Shown here piece by piece: positions 12,163-24,679 of a stretch of 64,000 nucleotides of DNA (its first letter is position 1; every line of letters starts with the position of its first letter). The translations under genes and the position numbers were made by a program. Below the pieces are notes generated by a model, which was given only the letters and a program-made list of their open reading frames with translations, ran no database searches and had not been told where the DNA came from. Location of the stretch: assembly GCA_047495785.1 (NCBI GenBank), contig JBLDXI010000024.1:558001-622000 (forward strand), in the 5' to 3' direction. Source of the DNA: Lepidodermella squamata (taxonomy: Eukaryota > Gastrotricha).

Positions 12163-13611
12163 TCTCATTCTGACGTTTGACGTTTTTTAAATATTATTTT
12201 ACATATGTTATGAATGACTTCCTGCTGAATAAAACACAAAAAATTGAGGGAAAAACTCGTTGTCTCAGAATTCAAACACTTTATTCCGCGTGCGCATTCA
12301 GAAGTTACAATTTATGTTCCAGTAAAAAAATGAAGAACGACCACGTAGTTGTACATTTTAAATAATACATTCATGATTTTCTGCAAGTCGCGAAGCGAAC
12401 TCTCAACTTCATCGTCATTGCTTCTTGCAGGGCAATGCGATTAAACCCCAACACCTTAGTTGATAGATCTGCCGTTCTTTGGATGACGATCAAAGAACGA
12501 GCGGTACGATGACTAAGAACAGCACGCCATGTATGCCTCAACAGCCGAGTCAACACTATATCGTAATAAATAAATATTCTCTCCAACGAAAGGAAAGGCT
12601 GCGTAACCAAAGGTTTCAATCAGAACATTATGATTATTACAAATCACAAACAACAAAAATGGCAAAGCTTTGAAGAGCAGTTAAGATAGCGATATCCGTG
12701 AATTAAAAGCAATGACGAGTCATCAGTATATTAGTATCAGTGTATTCAGTATAACCTGAAGAACTGAACGAACTTGAAGATGTAATTTGTAATTGCTTGA
12801 AGATGACATCAGACACCAGCCGAGGAAAAACATTCAGATGGATTTGGCCTTTACTAATAGATACTGAAGAATTATTTTTACCACGAACGCAGGTAAATAC
12901 AGTGCATTTCAATAGCTACAAAAATCTAACCGTACCAATCACTCTAAATTTTAACAAAAATAGCATTGAATAATACGCCAAATGAAAGAAGAAGTGAACT
13001 AAGGGGGCAAATGAAGAATTCTATACCCAATTAAATTGAAGTTTCCGAATAGGGGTTTGACACTATATTTCATCGATGTTTTTTTTCCGTTTCGAAGCTA
13101 AATTCAATGAACAAAAAGAGCACACTAATAATTGAAACATACACTGCACGCTGTGTGAGTAAAAATGCCAAAATAAAACGACTACATCTCTTTACAACAA
13201 ATCAAACAATAATTGTATAATATAATAGCATTTGGTTATCAGAAGAATGATTCATTTTAGCTTTTTCAGTGGGCAGCTGCACTGGACGTTTTGCCGATGA
13301 TAGAGGGTTAGAACAAAGTGTTCAGTGTTTAATATGTACGGAACACAGAGAATAGAGATTCACGGACTAGCGACTGAAAGCTATCGAAATATTTACGAAA
13401 AGAAAGTATTCAAAGAAACGACAGAGGTAATTGCCTTCTTACAAAACATCAAACTGTCCAGTTTCATAGATAAGTAAAACGAGCAACAAAAGTGAGCGCA
13501 AGCAAACGCAGGGTAGTACACGCGGGTGCAATAGCAAAATTAGCGCAAGTAATTCAAGCTGAGGCGGATCCACCAGGTTGAGACATGATATTAATTTTCG
13601 ATAGGTTGTCA
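12163..13611. other. Intergenic between SELENOK and PCTAIRE CDK
   Basis: SELENOK poly(A) signal at 12228, then the 3' flank of the kinase gene. An 82-codon minus frame at 12371-12619 and others lack motifs. Nothing else is supported. Confidence 0.5.
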
Positions 13612-16535
13612 TCATAGCATCATGCTCTGTCGTCTTTTCGAGGACGAGCGATTGCCATTCGACGATGCGTTAAGCCGGTGGCCAGGATCCCTGTGCAGCT
13701 TTACATCCGGACAGTTGAATATAGAATCAACTAAATTGAAAGATAATGAATTAATGACGCCATAATGTATAAGTATAAAGCGCTTACTATCTGAAAGGCT
13801 GTATATTTCGGAGCTGAAGTTGTTGAAATACGTGTGTCGCATTCCATCAAACGCTGAAATTCGTTGTTTTGCGTTGTAGTCGAGCAGTTTCATCATCAAA
13901 TGGAGACCCTCAGGTTCTAACCGCGGCACAAGAGAGGATAGAGACTCGGGGTCCATTTGTGGAAAATTGTACGACGCGAATTCAGTGTTTTTGCTTATTC
14001 CCGGCCAATCACTCTCTGTTGGCGTTCCCAGCAATTTGAAAATAAGGTATAGCTGATCGTCGACGGTTTGGCCGGGGAACATGGGCCGACCGCTGGCCAT
14101 TTCGTAAAATATACAGCCGACGCCCCACATGTCGATGTGAGATGAATAGTCAGTAGAGCCGAGAAGAACATCGGGAGGGCGATACCATAAAGTAACGACT
14201 TCGTTGGAGTATGTTTTAGTAGGCACAGACTTCGCTCGGGCCAGCCCAAAATCGGCAAGCTTTAGCTCCCCTGTTTTGTTGATAAGAAGGTTTTGCGGCT
14301 TGAGATCTCTATGTAGCACTTTTCTTTTGTGACAATAGGCAAGGCCTCTGAGCAATTGAAAGAGAAACAGCTTCACATTGTGCATCGACAAAATGTTCCC
14401 ACATTCCTCCATATACTGTTTAAGGTCACTTTCGAGGTATTCAAAAACAAGTGTTAGCGACCGTTCTGTAACAGAAAATTACATTTTGATTATGTCTGAT
14501 TATATGACGTCTAGAACTAACCAGTGTGGATAATGTCATGAAGAGTAACAATATTAGCGTGTTTCAAGTCTCGTAGTAGCGAGACTTCTCGAATAGCGGT
14601 GCACGGAGCACCTTCTTCGTGCTCGAGGCGGATTTCTTTAAGAGCAACCAGAGCATCCGTTAGAAGACTTTTGCCCTTGTAAACGGTCGCGTAAGTTCCC
14701 TCGCCGAGTTTGTCCAGCTTGATGTACGATTCAATTTTACCGAACCCAAGCTCCGACTGGAAATGACATGAAAACAACAAATATCAAATCAATTCAAAAT
14801 CTCAATTTTAGAATAATTGAAAGTTTTAACGTCACGAGATTCGGAGCGACGAATTCAATCAGATTACGACGTTAAAAAAGCTTTTCAGGCTATCAGACCA
14901 TTTTTAAATTCAAAAATTCAAATTCAATGTTTAAATTTTAATAAATACCAGGTCAGCTGTAGATCGCGAGGCGTAAAAGTAATGCAGTTGGACCCAAACA
15001 AAAACTAAAAGCGCTACCGCAAAATCTTCCACTCCATTTCTTCAAAATTTCGCTCTTTTTCAACATATTAAGATTAAGGACAAGATAGGAATACCTAGTA
15101 AATTCACTTTGGCTCCCGTAGTTGATTATCTGTTGCATCTTATTCGCTCAAATGCCAGCCGTATGATACTGGTGAAAAATCAATGACCACTACAAGAGGC
15201 GAGACCAAAGCCAGAAATCGATAATGACTCACTGATCATAAACTACGATGAACAAATGAGACATGACAGATAAATGCGTCAGCGTACTCAGTATATATCT
15301 AAAGACTTAAAACGCTACTATATTTTGATCGTAGCATTTATGGCGGCCATAATTACATCGATGGAAGGATAGAGCCTGTGCACGAAAGGCGCAGAACGTC
15401 TTAAAAACAATCGATTCATTAGCAATAATACGAAAAGCTTGCGCCCCCTTCAAATATTTTGCGCCACCCGAGAATAAAAATCCTTTGCCAATCGCATAAC
15501 TGAAGATGGTCAATCGGAATAACCTCAAAACATATTGCCAAATGAAACGCATTAACTGTTAAAAACGCAGAAGATCAAACGCGGCATTATGCAAATTCCG
15601 ATGCAGATTATTACAGCAAAAGAATGGAAGTTCTTACCAAAGACTCGCGCCGCATTCTTCTCGATAGAGGCTTTTCCATGAGACCGAGGGTTTCGAATTG
15701 CTGTATGAGATAATCTGGTAGCTGCATATCCGCTGGCAAGGACAGTCGCTTGGCCAACTCCTATACAGAGCAAAAGCAATAAGTAATAAGTTATACTTCA
15801 ATGCTTTGTTTTTTTCAATAGAATAAATATTGATTCAATGATATGAAAAGCAAATAGTTATGCTGAAATAATGACCGAAATCATGTATGAAGGGCTTAAA
15901 ACATCTATTCTATTAATTCTCATCGATGGCTTAGCATCATCGATCGAAAGGGCAGTAATACAGGTGAATGGACCTAAGGATGACATTCAGGAGATACGCT
16001 AAAACATAGCCCTGCTCATAAAATTACCTGTTGTGAAAGACGCCGTCGCAAATTGTTTTTCGACCTCCTACGTACAGCAGGCTGAAAAAAGCCATCATAC
16101 ATAGTTTCGGAAGTCCGCAGTTCCGGTGGTCCTTCATTCAATTCGTCAATTACAGCAATAGCAGCAGAAGTGGAATGAGTTGGGTGCACATCATCTGCTT
16201 GGGTCTCAGGTACGGCACCTAAATCATCCAAAGTAACACACGCATACCAAATAACACAAGCTCTTTACTCAACGAAGTGAAGACACTCCTCGACCGTTTC
16301 ATGAAACTCAGCTTACTAGAATCTGGATTTACATCTATGTAATGTGGTGGATGGCCTGCAATGGCATAAAACGATATTTACAAACAATCAGGAGCTGTTT
16401 TTGCAGAGACCCACCATTCAAACCACTGGTATCGCTACCAAATTGGCTCGCAGAGAGATTCGTCGTACTTACTGACTTACGATGAAATAATACCGTCAAC
16501 CGCCGTTTCAACTTTTTGAGGGGTGACGACATCAT
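13612..16535 (-). CDS. PCTAIRE-family cyclin-dependent kinase (CDK16/17/18)
   Basis: These are Ser/Thr kinases activated by cyclin Y and acting in post-mitotic cells, vesicle traffic and spermatogenesis. Six exons (minus): 16415-16535, 16028-16218, 15638-15760, 14522-14756, 13788-14465, 13612-13730; about 488 residues (human CDK16 496). The N-terminus carries the basic LKKLKRRLT stretch and the conserved KRLSLPAD and [20 protein letters not shown] linkers. Kinase motifs: [20 protein letters not shown], the diagnostic PCTAIRE helix, [29 protein letters not shown]. All catalytic residues are present. An 881-bp intron (14757-15637) separates linker and kinase core. Which of the three vertebrate paralogues it matches cannot be decided by eye. 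The first exon boundary (donor GTGGGT) is the least certain. Confidence 0.93.
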
Positions 16536-19500
16536 TTATCAAGATTAAACTCGAATAAAAACCTAGGAAATTAAGAAAAACTTGAAGATATTAAATCAAA
16601 GATCGTTCCATTGATGATATTCAGCGGACATCTTAAGGTGGAAATGTCACGTTTAATAATGCCCAATAGAAAATGGTGGATATATATAAATTTCTTCGCG
16701 GGTGCAAAGCACAATTCAGCCCGAATAGGTAGGTGCCGAAAGACCATGAGTTGTGCAATGGAGGAAATGGTGAATGGTGAAAAGCGTGAGGGTCCTCCCC
16801 TTTCATTAACAGAACAAGGCGCAAGGCTCTCGGAGCTCCAAGCATAAGGCGTCGGTCGGCTGTGGGGACGTTGGACAAGGTGCAGTCAGGGTCCATTTTA
16901 GGGGTGAAAACCGGGGGTGTTCGAGCACTTCTACTCATCCCGTATCTCCGCCACTGGCAACTGGCATTGCGAAAATGCACGCCATCGCCTGTTTGAGTAA
17001 TAATAATAATTCGATTTTCATATCAACCCAAATCTCAAAGATGCGAGGATCAACAGCGACCAGTTCTAGAACCCTAACCAGGCAGAACTAATGAAGGACT
17101 TCAACAGTGAGCGGCAAGACTTGTAGCTCTAAACGTCCAGGCAGATTTCAGGCATGCTTCGTATGTCTCCATCCCTCCATTATTCCAGATTTCAAATTTC
17201 GGAAGGACTATTTGCAAGGATCTCATATTTTATTGTAGTCATTCATTTAAGAGTCAAGAGCCATTCGCGCAATAGAGTTATATTATAAAGCTCGAAAACT
17301 GTCGTAATGTAATCCAAAGGAGCTAATATGGTTCTATTTACATTATTCAGCGACAGCTAAACATCAAATTTGTAACGTTGAAGCTTTGTGCTCGAGACGC
17401 CGCCAAATTGCTCAATTAAAGGTGTTTTGTTGCTATATTCATTAGTTCATCCATGCAAGTGATAATCTGCTACATATGTGTAAAGACAGCGCCTAGATCA
17501 TAGGCGGCATCATGAGATGGTAAAGATAAATAGGGCAATGCGCCATGATCCACTAGACGTCTTTGGCCCACAAGGTGCTTCTGACTTCAGATTCCTAATT
17601 TCAAAATGTCCCCGAGAACGGAGAAGGGCCAGATGCCATATTGCCCTATAAATTCAAAGACCTTGGCGCCATGCCTCATTCAAAGCTCCAGAAAACATCG
17701 AAATCTGACAAGTAATAGGAATTGGTTTTTGGTTCCATCTGAATACGAATCATAAATCGGCTATTCAATTGACGCGCCTCTAATAGCGAATTTGAAAAAT
17801 GAACTTAAATAATGCTTTGGAATGAAATTCTGCCTTTTGTTGCACAAGAAAAATGAATGCGAAATCTTCAGCAGTCTAAGCAGAGGGGAGAGGCCGGGGC
17901 GGCATGGCAACCCACCGTAAGCGCATGGAACATGACAGGCAATTTCGTGCGTCGGCTGGACTGGCGTAACTTCCTTAAGAGCGACTAATTACGATGCCCC
18001 TTCCCGCAGCCCACGAACTGGTAAAGCTTAAAGATTAGGATGTAGGACATTAGCAACGCAGAGACTGGGGACTGAGTCGAAGCTTGGATTTCGGTTTGGT
18101 TGGGCTTCCGCCTTGAACCTGATAAAGAAACACCCCGGAAACTTGATCCCAGACCTCAATGTAACCCCCGATCAAAATTTATTAATCCAACTCTATCGTT
18201 CTACAATATAATGTAATTATGAAATTTAATTGAAACGTCAATTTTGTTTTGAAATGAACGGTGAAAAATATAAGCGCTAAATTTGTATGAACGCGCATTT
18301 CATTTTTTCTGGCTGGTTTTTTGCCATTTTTTTCGAAGATCACTCGTTTTCAGCTGTGGACAGATGTATGAAGTGGACGCCTGAGAATCGTCTAAGAAGC
18401 AGGATTAATTGGGACACTGAGTGATTTCTCTCTCTGTCTCTGTCGATAGATTGTGGATGTATGGATTCATAATGTACTTGGGCATCGATTTGATAATTTA
18501 TAACCTGAGAGTCATCTCCGCCGTGGCGATTTTTTTGTGCGAAGAATTATGCGAAAGATGGATTAAGTATACATTAGGCTTGTATTTGTGAATATGATTG
18601 TGTTACCCATCTGGCAACCATTCGTTTAAACCTAAAACCTCATGAAAGCTGTTGTTGTTCATGAAAGCTAGGAACTGGGACATCTTATTTATTGGCATAT
18701 GGCCAGAGAAATGAATTATAATTGAGCCCTGAAAATAATAAACGCTGTCTAAAGCCTCTTCTCGACTGAATCGTCCCAATTGTTTCCGGTTTTAAAGAGG
18801 GCGAAGGCAGAAGGCAGATGAGGCATGATCATCGCCCTCCCCAAGATTCCGCTTTTTCATGAGGTTCGAAACTGTCAACTTTCAATCAAGTTAACAAGCT
18901 TGCATCCTTCATCTTTTTTCAACTGATTCACATTTCAAATATTGAAAGTCAGGAATAAAGTTTATTTCGCCGGATTTTTCCCTTGGGTCTTGCTTCTCAC
19001 TGACATTTAAGCTCGCGATTTTCTCATTAGCTCCGCCTTATGGCGAAAGCTTAAGTCCGGCAGGGCGAGGATAAATCTTAATTCCTGATCCAACTTTACA
19101 AATGTAGGTACTCGATTACTCGATTAGCACCAAGCGGAAGCCTCGTGGAATTAAGTCTAAAGTTGAAAAATAACCTAAGATACCTATGCCGTATGATTAG
19201 GTCAAAAGGCTATTATGAGAACGGCTTTCTAAACACAGCTTACACCTGGATGCTGGATACGATCTCCTCCATCTAGAAAAACCTATTGCATTTCAGGCAC
19301 CAAGCATTACATCTGACCGTTCCAAATGAGATTTTACCCACAACTGAGATGCGTATGTGTAACTCATGACATACTACGATCGCAATACCTTTCTAAATTC
19401 CAGCGCATTTCTAAATTCCAGAACGCATATGAGTTTGCTAGCATCGCTTATAATGTCTAATGCCTCAAGTTTCGCCAACCTCCCTTTCGAATTATTTGAC

Positions 19501-19709
19501 AATTATTGACTGCATAATCCGGCTCAGTGCGCTGTAAAATTTAATATTTATCAAAATATATTTTGATAGGAAAATCGATCAATCAGAGAATATTATGAAA
19601 TCTAAGACCTGAGACTCAATTGTTTCAATGGCCGTGTCTTTCAACGCTTTCAAAAACTCGAAAATATAAGCTTAATGACACTTCCACTAAAAATAAAAAA
19701 TCCATTGTT
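16536..19709. other. Sparse region upstream of the CDK
   Basis: About 3.2 kb with no supported gene. A 115-codon minus frame at 16633-16980 has a skewed composition and no motif. Short duplications occur (CATGAAAGCT twice near 18640-18670; TTCTAAATTCCAG twice near 19393-19422) and a 20-bp palindrome lies at 19548-19567. Confidence 0.45.
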
Positions 19710-19905
19710 GACACTATCTGTTGCATGCTTGCGTCATTTTTTTGAGGATCCATTACAGATAAATAACTGGTAATTTTTCCCTTTGAAGTCTGTGGTCGAC
19801 GGGTCGACGTGAATGTTATGATAATGCCGAACGGCGCTCCTTTAGTAACGCAGGCAGCGTTACATCCAAGGTCCAAGTTTAATTTCCTCACTCTCAAACT
19901 GTAGC
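19710..19905 (-). pseudogene. NPC2-like (ML domain) fragment
   Basis: One open segment on the minus strand encodes RKLNLDLGCNAAC followed by VTKGAPFGIIITFTSTRR and TSKGKI, resembling the C..C-x-KG-x-ITFTS-x-SKG core of NPC2/MD-2-related lipid-binding (ML) proteins. A plausible acceptor precedes it near 19906. I could not find the expected signal peptide, the N-terminal CGS segment or the C-terminal half (CPI, LPV and the last strands). The segment runs into unrelated sequence and a stop near 19625. It may be a decayed copy, or an exon of a gene whose other exons I cannot see. The similarity is short, so chance is possible. Confidence 0.33.
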
Positions 19906-20210
19906 CCGGGCGTATAAAGCTCCAAGAGAAGTTCCAAGACTATGTGGCTTTCGAAGATAAAGTGAAAACTAAAGCAGCAATGAATGATTTGATTTATCAG
20001 AAAGTGAACACTATTTTATGCCTTCCGACTGTATAGCTGCTCTGGTTAGTTGCAGCATTACGGTATTCTCTTACTTTTCATGGAAATCTTGTTACTTGAT
20101 TTATTTTCTCGGTAATATTCTCATAAACCATTTTTTATGATTGCGTTTTAATGCTAGGTTTGCTTAATACGGCATTGCATCCAATATTCAAAAATATCCA
20201 ATATTCAAAA

Positions 20211-20823
20211 ATGTCTTACTGTGTCGACAAAGGTATTGCTTATCCTTTTTTGTTATTGTGTAATTGTAATAACGTATATTAATCTCTAGGAAAGGACAAA
20301 ATTTTATTCCTATCGAAAGAAGATGATACTCCCAGCAGCTATGAATTTGGCAAAGATGTCCTTCGACAACCCGACATTGATGACGAAGCCGATGGCGCTG
20401 GTATCTTCTTTGAAATTGTTTTTGCTCTTGGTTAGTACATTGTCTTTTATCTGAAAGGACTGATCCTCCCGAGTGGGGAAATAAATTGGAATTGCCCCTG
20501 TCTTGGTGGTTTGGCTGTCGGACCTTGTTCTGTCGAATTTCGTGATGCTTTCTCGTGCTTTCACAATAGTAAAGAGGAACTTAAAGGATCAGAATGCGTC
20601 GAAAAATTCCAAAAAATGTAATTATTCAAAATAATTAATAACAAGCTTGCTAATTTCTGTGTTGCCTAGGCATGATTGTATGGGTCAATATCCCGAACTG
20701 TACAGCAATTTCACTGAGCTGCCTTCCGACGACAACGAAGCCGAACAGCGACCTGACGACGGCGAAAACACTTCCGCTAACGCATCGACACAACCGAGCG
20801 ACCAAGACCAAGGAAAAAGCTGA
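20211..20823 (+). CDS. CHCHD4: MIA40/CHCHD4, mitochondrial intermembrane-space oxidoreductase
   Basis: MIA40 oxidises incoming cysteine-rich proteins in the intermembrane space and passes electrons to ALR/Erv1. Four exons (20211-20232, 20290-20400, 20458-20617, 20670-20823) encode 148 residues (human 142). The start [19 protein letters not shown] matches the family N-terminus. The core reads [18 protein letters not shown], giving the redox CPC motif, followed by twin Cx9C ([11 protein letters not shown] and [11 protein letters not shown]) and QYPELY. The tail is acidic and Gln-rich. Introns are 52-57 bp and phases agree. The gene sits alone in an otherwise sparse 8-kb interval. Every diagnostic cysteine is present. 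A poly(A) signal is near 20919. Confidence 0.93.
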
Positions 20824-20949
20824 ACTTTACTACTTGATCTTTCAAGTTGCTAATATTTGCGTGTGTGCCATAAATGATACCTCTTGATTAGCAATCAAAC
20901 CCGAGTCAGAATTCAGAATAAATTTTACTGTGCCAATGTATTGCTTATT

Positions 20950-21300
20950 TTATTTATTAGAAAGAGAGAAAGTCATTAGCGGTCGTGCCCTGCGTGATCA
21001 GATTATTACCCTGACCCAACTCATAAAGCAGATGCTGAGCCGTTTGAATTCCACGATCAGTAATAAAACTTTCGTATGTGAGCAAGCATGATCAGGTATC
21101 TTAAAGTACCAGCCTGAAGGATATAATTTGGCCACACAGACTCAATGTATGACGCGGATTTTCCATTTCGACAGTAATGCACGTCACGCAATATCCATCG
21201 ATTGACGATGACGCGAGCGTCTTGCGGCTGAAAACGAACACGTAAACATAGCTTCCAACAAGAGCTATCCTCTCTAGCTTGTGTATTCATCCGGATGGGT
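20950..21300 (-). CDS. Possible exons of an unidentified gene, structure unresolved
   Basis: The minus strand has two open segments. One (about 21109-21255) can be read with LVGSYVYVFVFSRKTLASS after an acceptor near 21256, or in another frame with RFQPQDARVIVNRWILRDVH. The other (about 20961-21050) reads HLLYELGQGNNLITQGTTA then DFLSF and stop, followed at once by TAATAAATAAA. Joining the donor at about 21109 to an acceptor near 21033 keeps phase. The plus strand is also open over 20982-21088, and I cannot decide which is coding. No family is recognised. Confidence 0.22.
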
Positions 21301-23028
21301 TCTCAGCTGATGCAGCCCTACTTTACCGTGCTATAACGCGATGGGTACCGCTGCCAGCCGAAAGAAGGCGCGGCTTCTCCCGCGCGATTTCTTCGCACTT
21401 GCGGCAGGTGTGTCGGCTTGCTTGTGTGAACGAAGTAAATTACCGCCGCGCGCAGTAAATTATCGGCGGCGAGCAGGACCGCTAATGGCATCACGCGATG
21501 ACCGATCGAACCATTAGCGCAACGTGACTCAGTATGCGGTTGTTCACTTGTCGACTTGAGGCAAAATTTCCCGCATCACCTTGCATCAGCTACTATAAAA
21601 GCTCCGCTGCAGCCTAAATATTTGTCACTTTTATCTTCTCAAATTAGTCTCATACTAATTTTCTCTCTATCAGAACGAGTTTCCATTTTCTTGGCACTGT
21701 ACTGTTTACTGAGTTTATCTTTGATGCCGGATAATTCGGTTGGGCTTCTCAGTGGATGGCCAGTGCCAAACGAATGGACGCTATTTCATCTGATGAGCAA
21801 TGGAGAAAATGTTGTTGCATTTTACTTGAGCGAAACAAGGATTTTATTTTAGAACAATCAATTTCGAAATTATTTTGATCGATGCTCAATATTTATATCG
21901 TGGTAACGCAGTTGGAGCTTGAGACGCGTAGAAAATTTCTCATTAGAACAGTTGCTCACCGCGAGGGCAAGTATTTGTTGATATTGCAGGCATTCTCCCA
22001 TTTCCGCGTTTCCGCGGCGAATGATTTGGCTAGTATGTAATTATTTATTCGTCAACGGTAAGTCCTATAATGCTAAGAATTTTGGGCATCAAGCATCAAG
22101 TCATGGTGATGATTAGTTAGAGATTGGTTCAGTGTTCAGTGTATCATTTATTGACGCCAATCAGCAAACATTTTATAGTCGCATCGCAGCGCCGAATTTC
22201 CATATAACCTGCATGTGTAGTATTTTTTGGGGAAATTTTGACAAAATGAGCTTATGTTCCTTGTTACTACTGTATTTGTCCTGACAGTGGGATTTATCTT
22301 TTGGAAGTTGTTGCAAAGCATGTCGATATCGCGGTGATAGTGGTCGAACAAATTGCCGTAGTTGTTCGAAATTAGTTCCGCCAATATCACCGCGCGCTGT
22401 AATATCTGCATGTAACGCAGCCGGTTTGATCCTGCGTCGCTAATAAGGATATTTCCCATATTTCCGAATAATTTTTATATTTTTCAGTATCAAGTTTTCT
22501 GAGGTTGGTAGACACAGCAAATGAGTTATACCCTCAAATGTGTGCGTTTAGCCAGTTAGTTATACCTGCTGGGTACACGCAGCAACTTATAAGTACCTTT
22601 TCAGGCTTTTCAGGTGGTGCGCATAGCCTCGACCATAGTTTTTGGCTGAAATAAGTTGTTTAACCGTATAAAAAAAACTGAGAGCTCATTTTTGCGCTTC
22701 TAATTGGGCTTCCTTGGTTTGGGCTTGCTGGTAGGAAAGCCTGACATCGTTAGCTTCGCACCAAAAAGGAAAGTTTACTAAAAATAACTCCCACGTATGG
22801 ATACGGGATATTACGGTCGGTTCATAAAGTGTTCGAGATCATATTAAAATACTGTAGATTTACTAGGTATAATACGACACACTTCGACGTTCTACGGGTC
22901 TAAAGTAACGTGTTTTTAAAGATCGGTTCTTAAAATTATGGTTTTGGAGTGTAATTTTGTGGGGTGAAGACCGTTTTCCTTGCGATTTCGGCCAAATTTG
23001 CCCTTTTTGTTGTTTAAAAATTGAGCTG

Positions 23029-23090
23029 TTAACACTTTCACTGCGGCGGGCAAAAACTCCGGGGAGAATCGCCCGCAGCGAAAGTGTTAA
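23029..23090. mobile_element. TTAA-flanked imperfect inverted repeat, MITE-like
   Basis: The left arm starts TTAACACTTTCACTGCGG and the right arm is the inverse of TTAACACTTTCGCTGCGGGC, separated by about 20 bp. Both ends are TTAA, the target duplicated by piggyBac-type transposons. No transposase is nearby. It could be a miniature non-autonomous element or a structured site. Confidence 0.4.
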
Positions 23091-23451
23091 ACTGCTTAAA
23101 AACACTGTCTAAGGCGGTACCTAAATTGCCCTTTTGGCACGACTCTAACGACATATGGGACGGAAAAAATAATCAACTACACAAGAAAAAAAGCACGAAT
23201 TTAAGGGATGCACAACTTGTTATTAAAATAAATTCTACCTAATACATACCCATATGCGGTCCGCTGAATCAGAGGTTAACTCTGTATTGGAGGAGTTCAT
23301 TGAGGGGTTCAAAATTAATTATATTTCAATTTGTTGGCATTAGCGTAAATCCGAATTCGGACCTTCTTGCAATTAATGTAACTTGACAAAACACATCGTC
23401 GATAAACCGATAACCGATAACACAGTTTTGAATTCTTATTTCTTGAAATTC

Positions 23452-23490
23452 AGGTTGTATCAGGTTGTATCAGGCCGGTTGTATCAGGTA
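23452..23490. repeat. Triplicated decamer GGTTGTATCA
   Basis: GGTTGTATCA occurs three times within about 40 bp. Origin unknown. Confidence 0.7.
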
Positions 23491-24679
23491 CCAACTTAAC
23501 TGAGGTTCCGAGATCAGGTTAAAGGAACTAGAGTCAGAATTACTCCACCCGGGATTACCCGCCACCCAACGTTACTGTTACCTAATAGTTACATGGACGC
23601 CTTTTCTATTCTATTTATTAAACGCGGATGAACTTCTGCACATTTTCCAGCGAGTTGACATTCTTTCTTGTATACGATTCGGACTCGCCTGAGGTATTTT
23701 TATGCCAAAGGGATCTTGTTCGGACGGTTTTTATCTTACGGGTACGACGTCGTATTCGGAGAAAACGGTAATGACTCGTCGGTCCACCAAGAAAGTAATT
23801 GTGTCTGATCAGATCACGTATAGATTAAAATGTTGGTGAATTAAACTTTTTTGATCGCTTGAAATATTTCCGTGCATTCGTTGCACTCAGCGCTCAAATA
23901 CAACACACAGTAGACGTTGTTTGACTTTATATTTGAATGCAAGTAATCGCCCTAAATTTTCCGGAAATTTTGCTGGTACATTGACTCGCACTCCTGATTG
24001 TGTTCCACGGTACACCCCTACGGATGAGCGCCCCTCGAATTTATTTGTTATTTCAGCGCAACGCCTTTTGCTACACGAAGAATACGGGAAGTGAAAAAAG
24101 CACAGGAAGCCGCCAGCGTTACGACTTGCCTATGCAACTATTAGTTGTAAACATTTTTTCATGTTTTGTTTGTTCCGTAGTGGGGCAATTTTTCCAAAGA
24201 TGCTGTTTTCGAATGAGTGTAAAGAATAATGCCCTGAACTTGTTTTTAAATCATCGATCGGCGGGGCAAAACTTTATCGATCGATACTTCTATTGGTAGA
24301 GCCAATCCGGACCAAAGGGACTGACGTGGCCACATGACTATTTCTCCCGACGATTAATGCTCCGGAAATTTTGAATATGGCAAAAACTTGGGTAGTGGAT
24401 TCAAGCTTATTCTTCGCTTAGCAGTCGTCCGAACTACTGTCTATGAACCGGTTGTGAAAGAATTTTTCGCGGAAGTTCACGTCAGCGCCTTTGTTTTATT
24501 GAATGCTAAACAAAAATGTCATTGAACTCAAGAAACGCATGCAATTGTGCGTATCTCATCAGAAAAAAAGCAACATATTGGAATGAAAAGTGCACATTCG
24601 AGTATAATTGCCCGAATCAAGGGCTTCAGGAAGAATTAATTGTAAAGATAAGAAATAAGCTAGCACTAAAAAATTCAGC

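Larger units (their letters stand above)
20824..24679. other. Sparse region between MIA40 and the CEP83-like gene
   Basis: Contains the unresolved segment at 20950-21300, a GC-rich island at about 21340-21520 open on both strands, a 103-codon minus frame at 22148-22459 with ordinary composition but no recognised family, a TTAA-flanked hairpin at 23029-23090 and a triplicated decamer at 23452-23490. Nothing else is supported. Confidence 0.4.

Noticed and set aside
16633-16980. 115-codon minus-strand frame
   Set aside because: Odd composition, no motif, no splice partner and no conserved family; treated as chance.
22148-22459. 103-codon minus frame starting MGNILISDAG
   Set aside because: Composition is protein-like but there is no motif, homologue or exon context that I can support.
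24000-24299. 99-codon plus-strand frame
   Set aside because: Mixed hydrophobic and basic residues without domain pattern or splice context.
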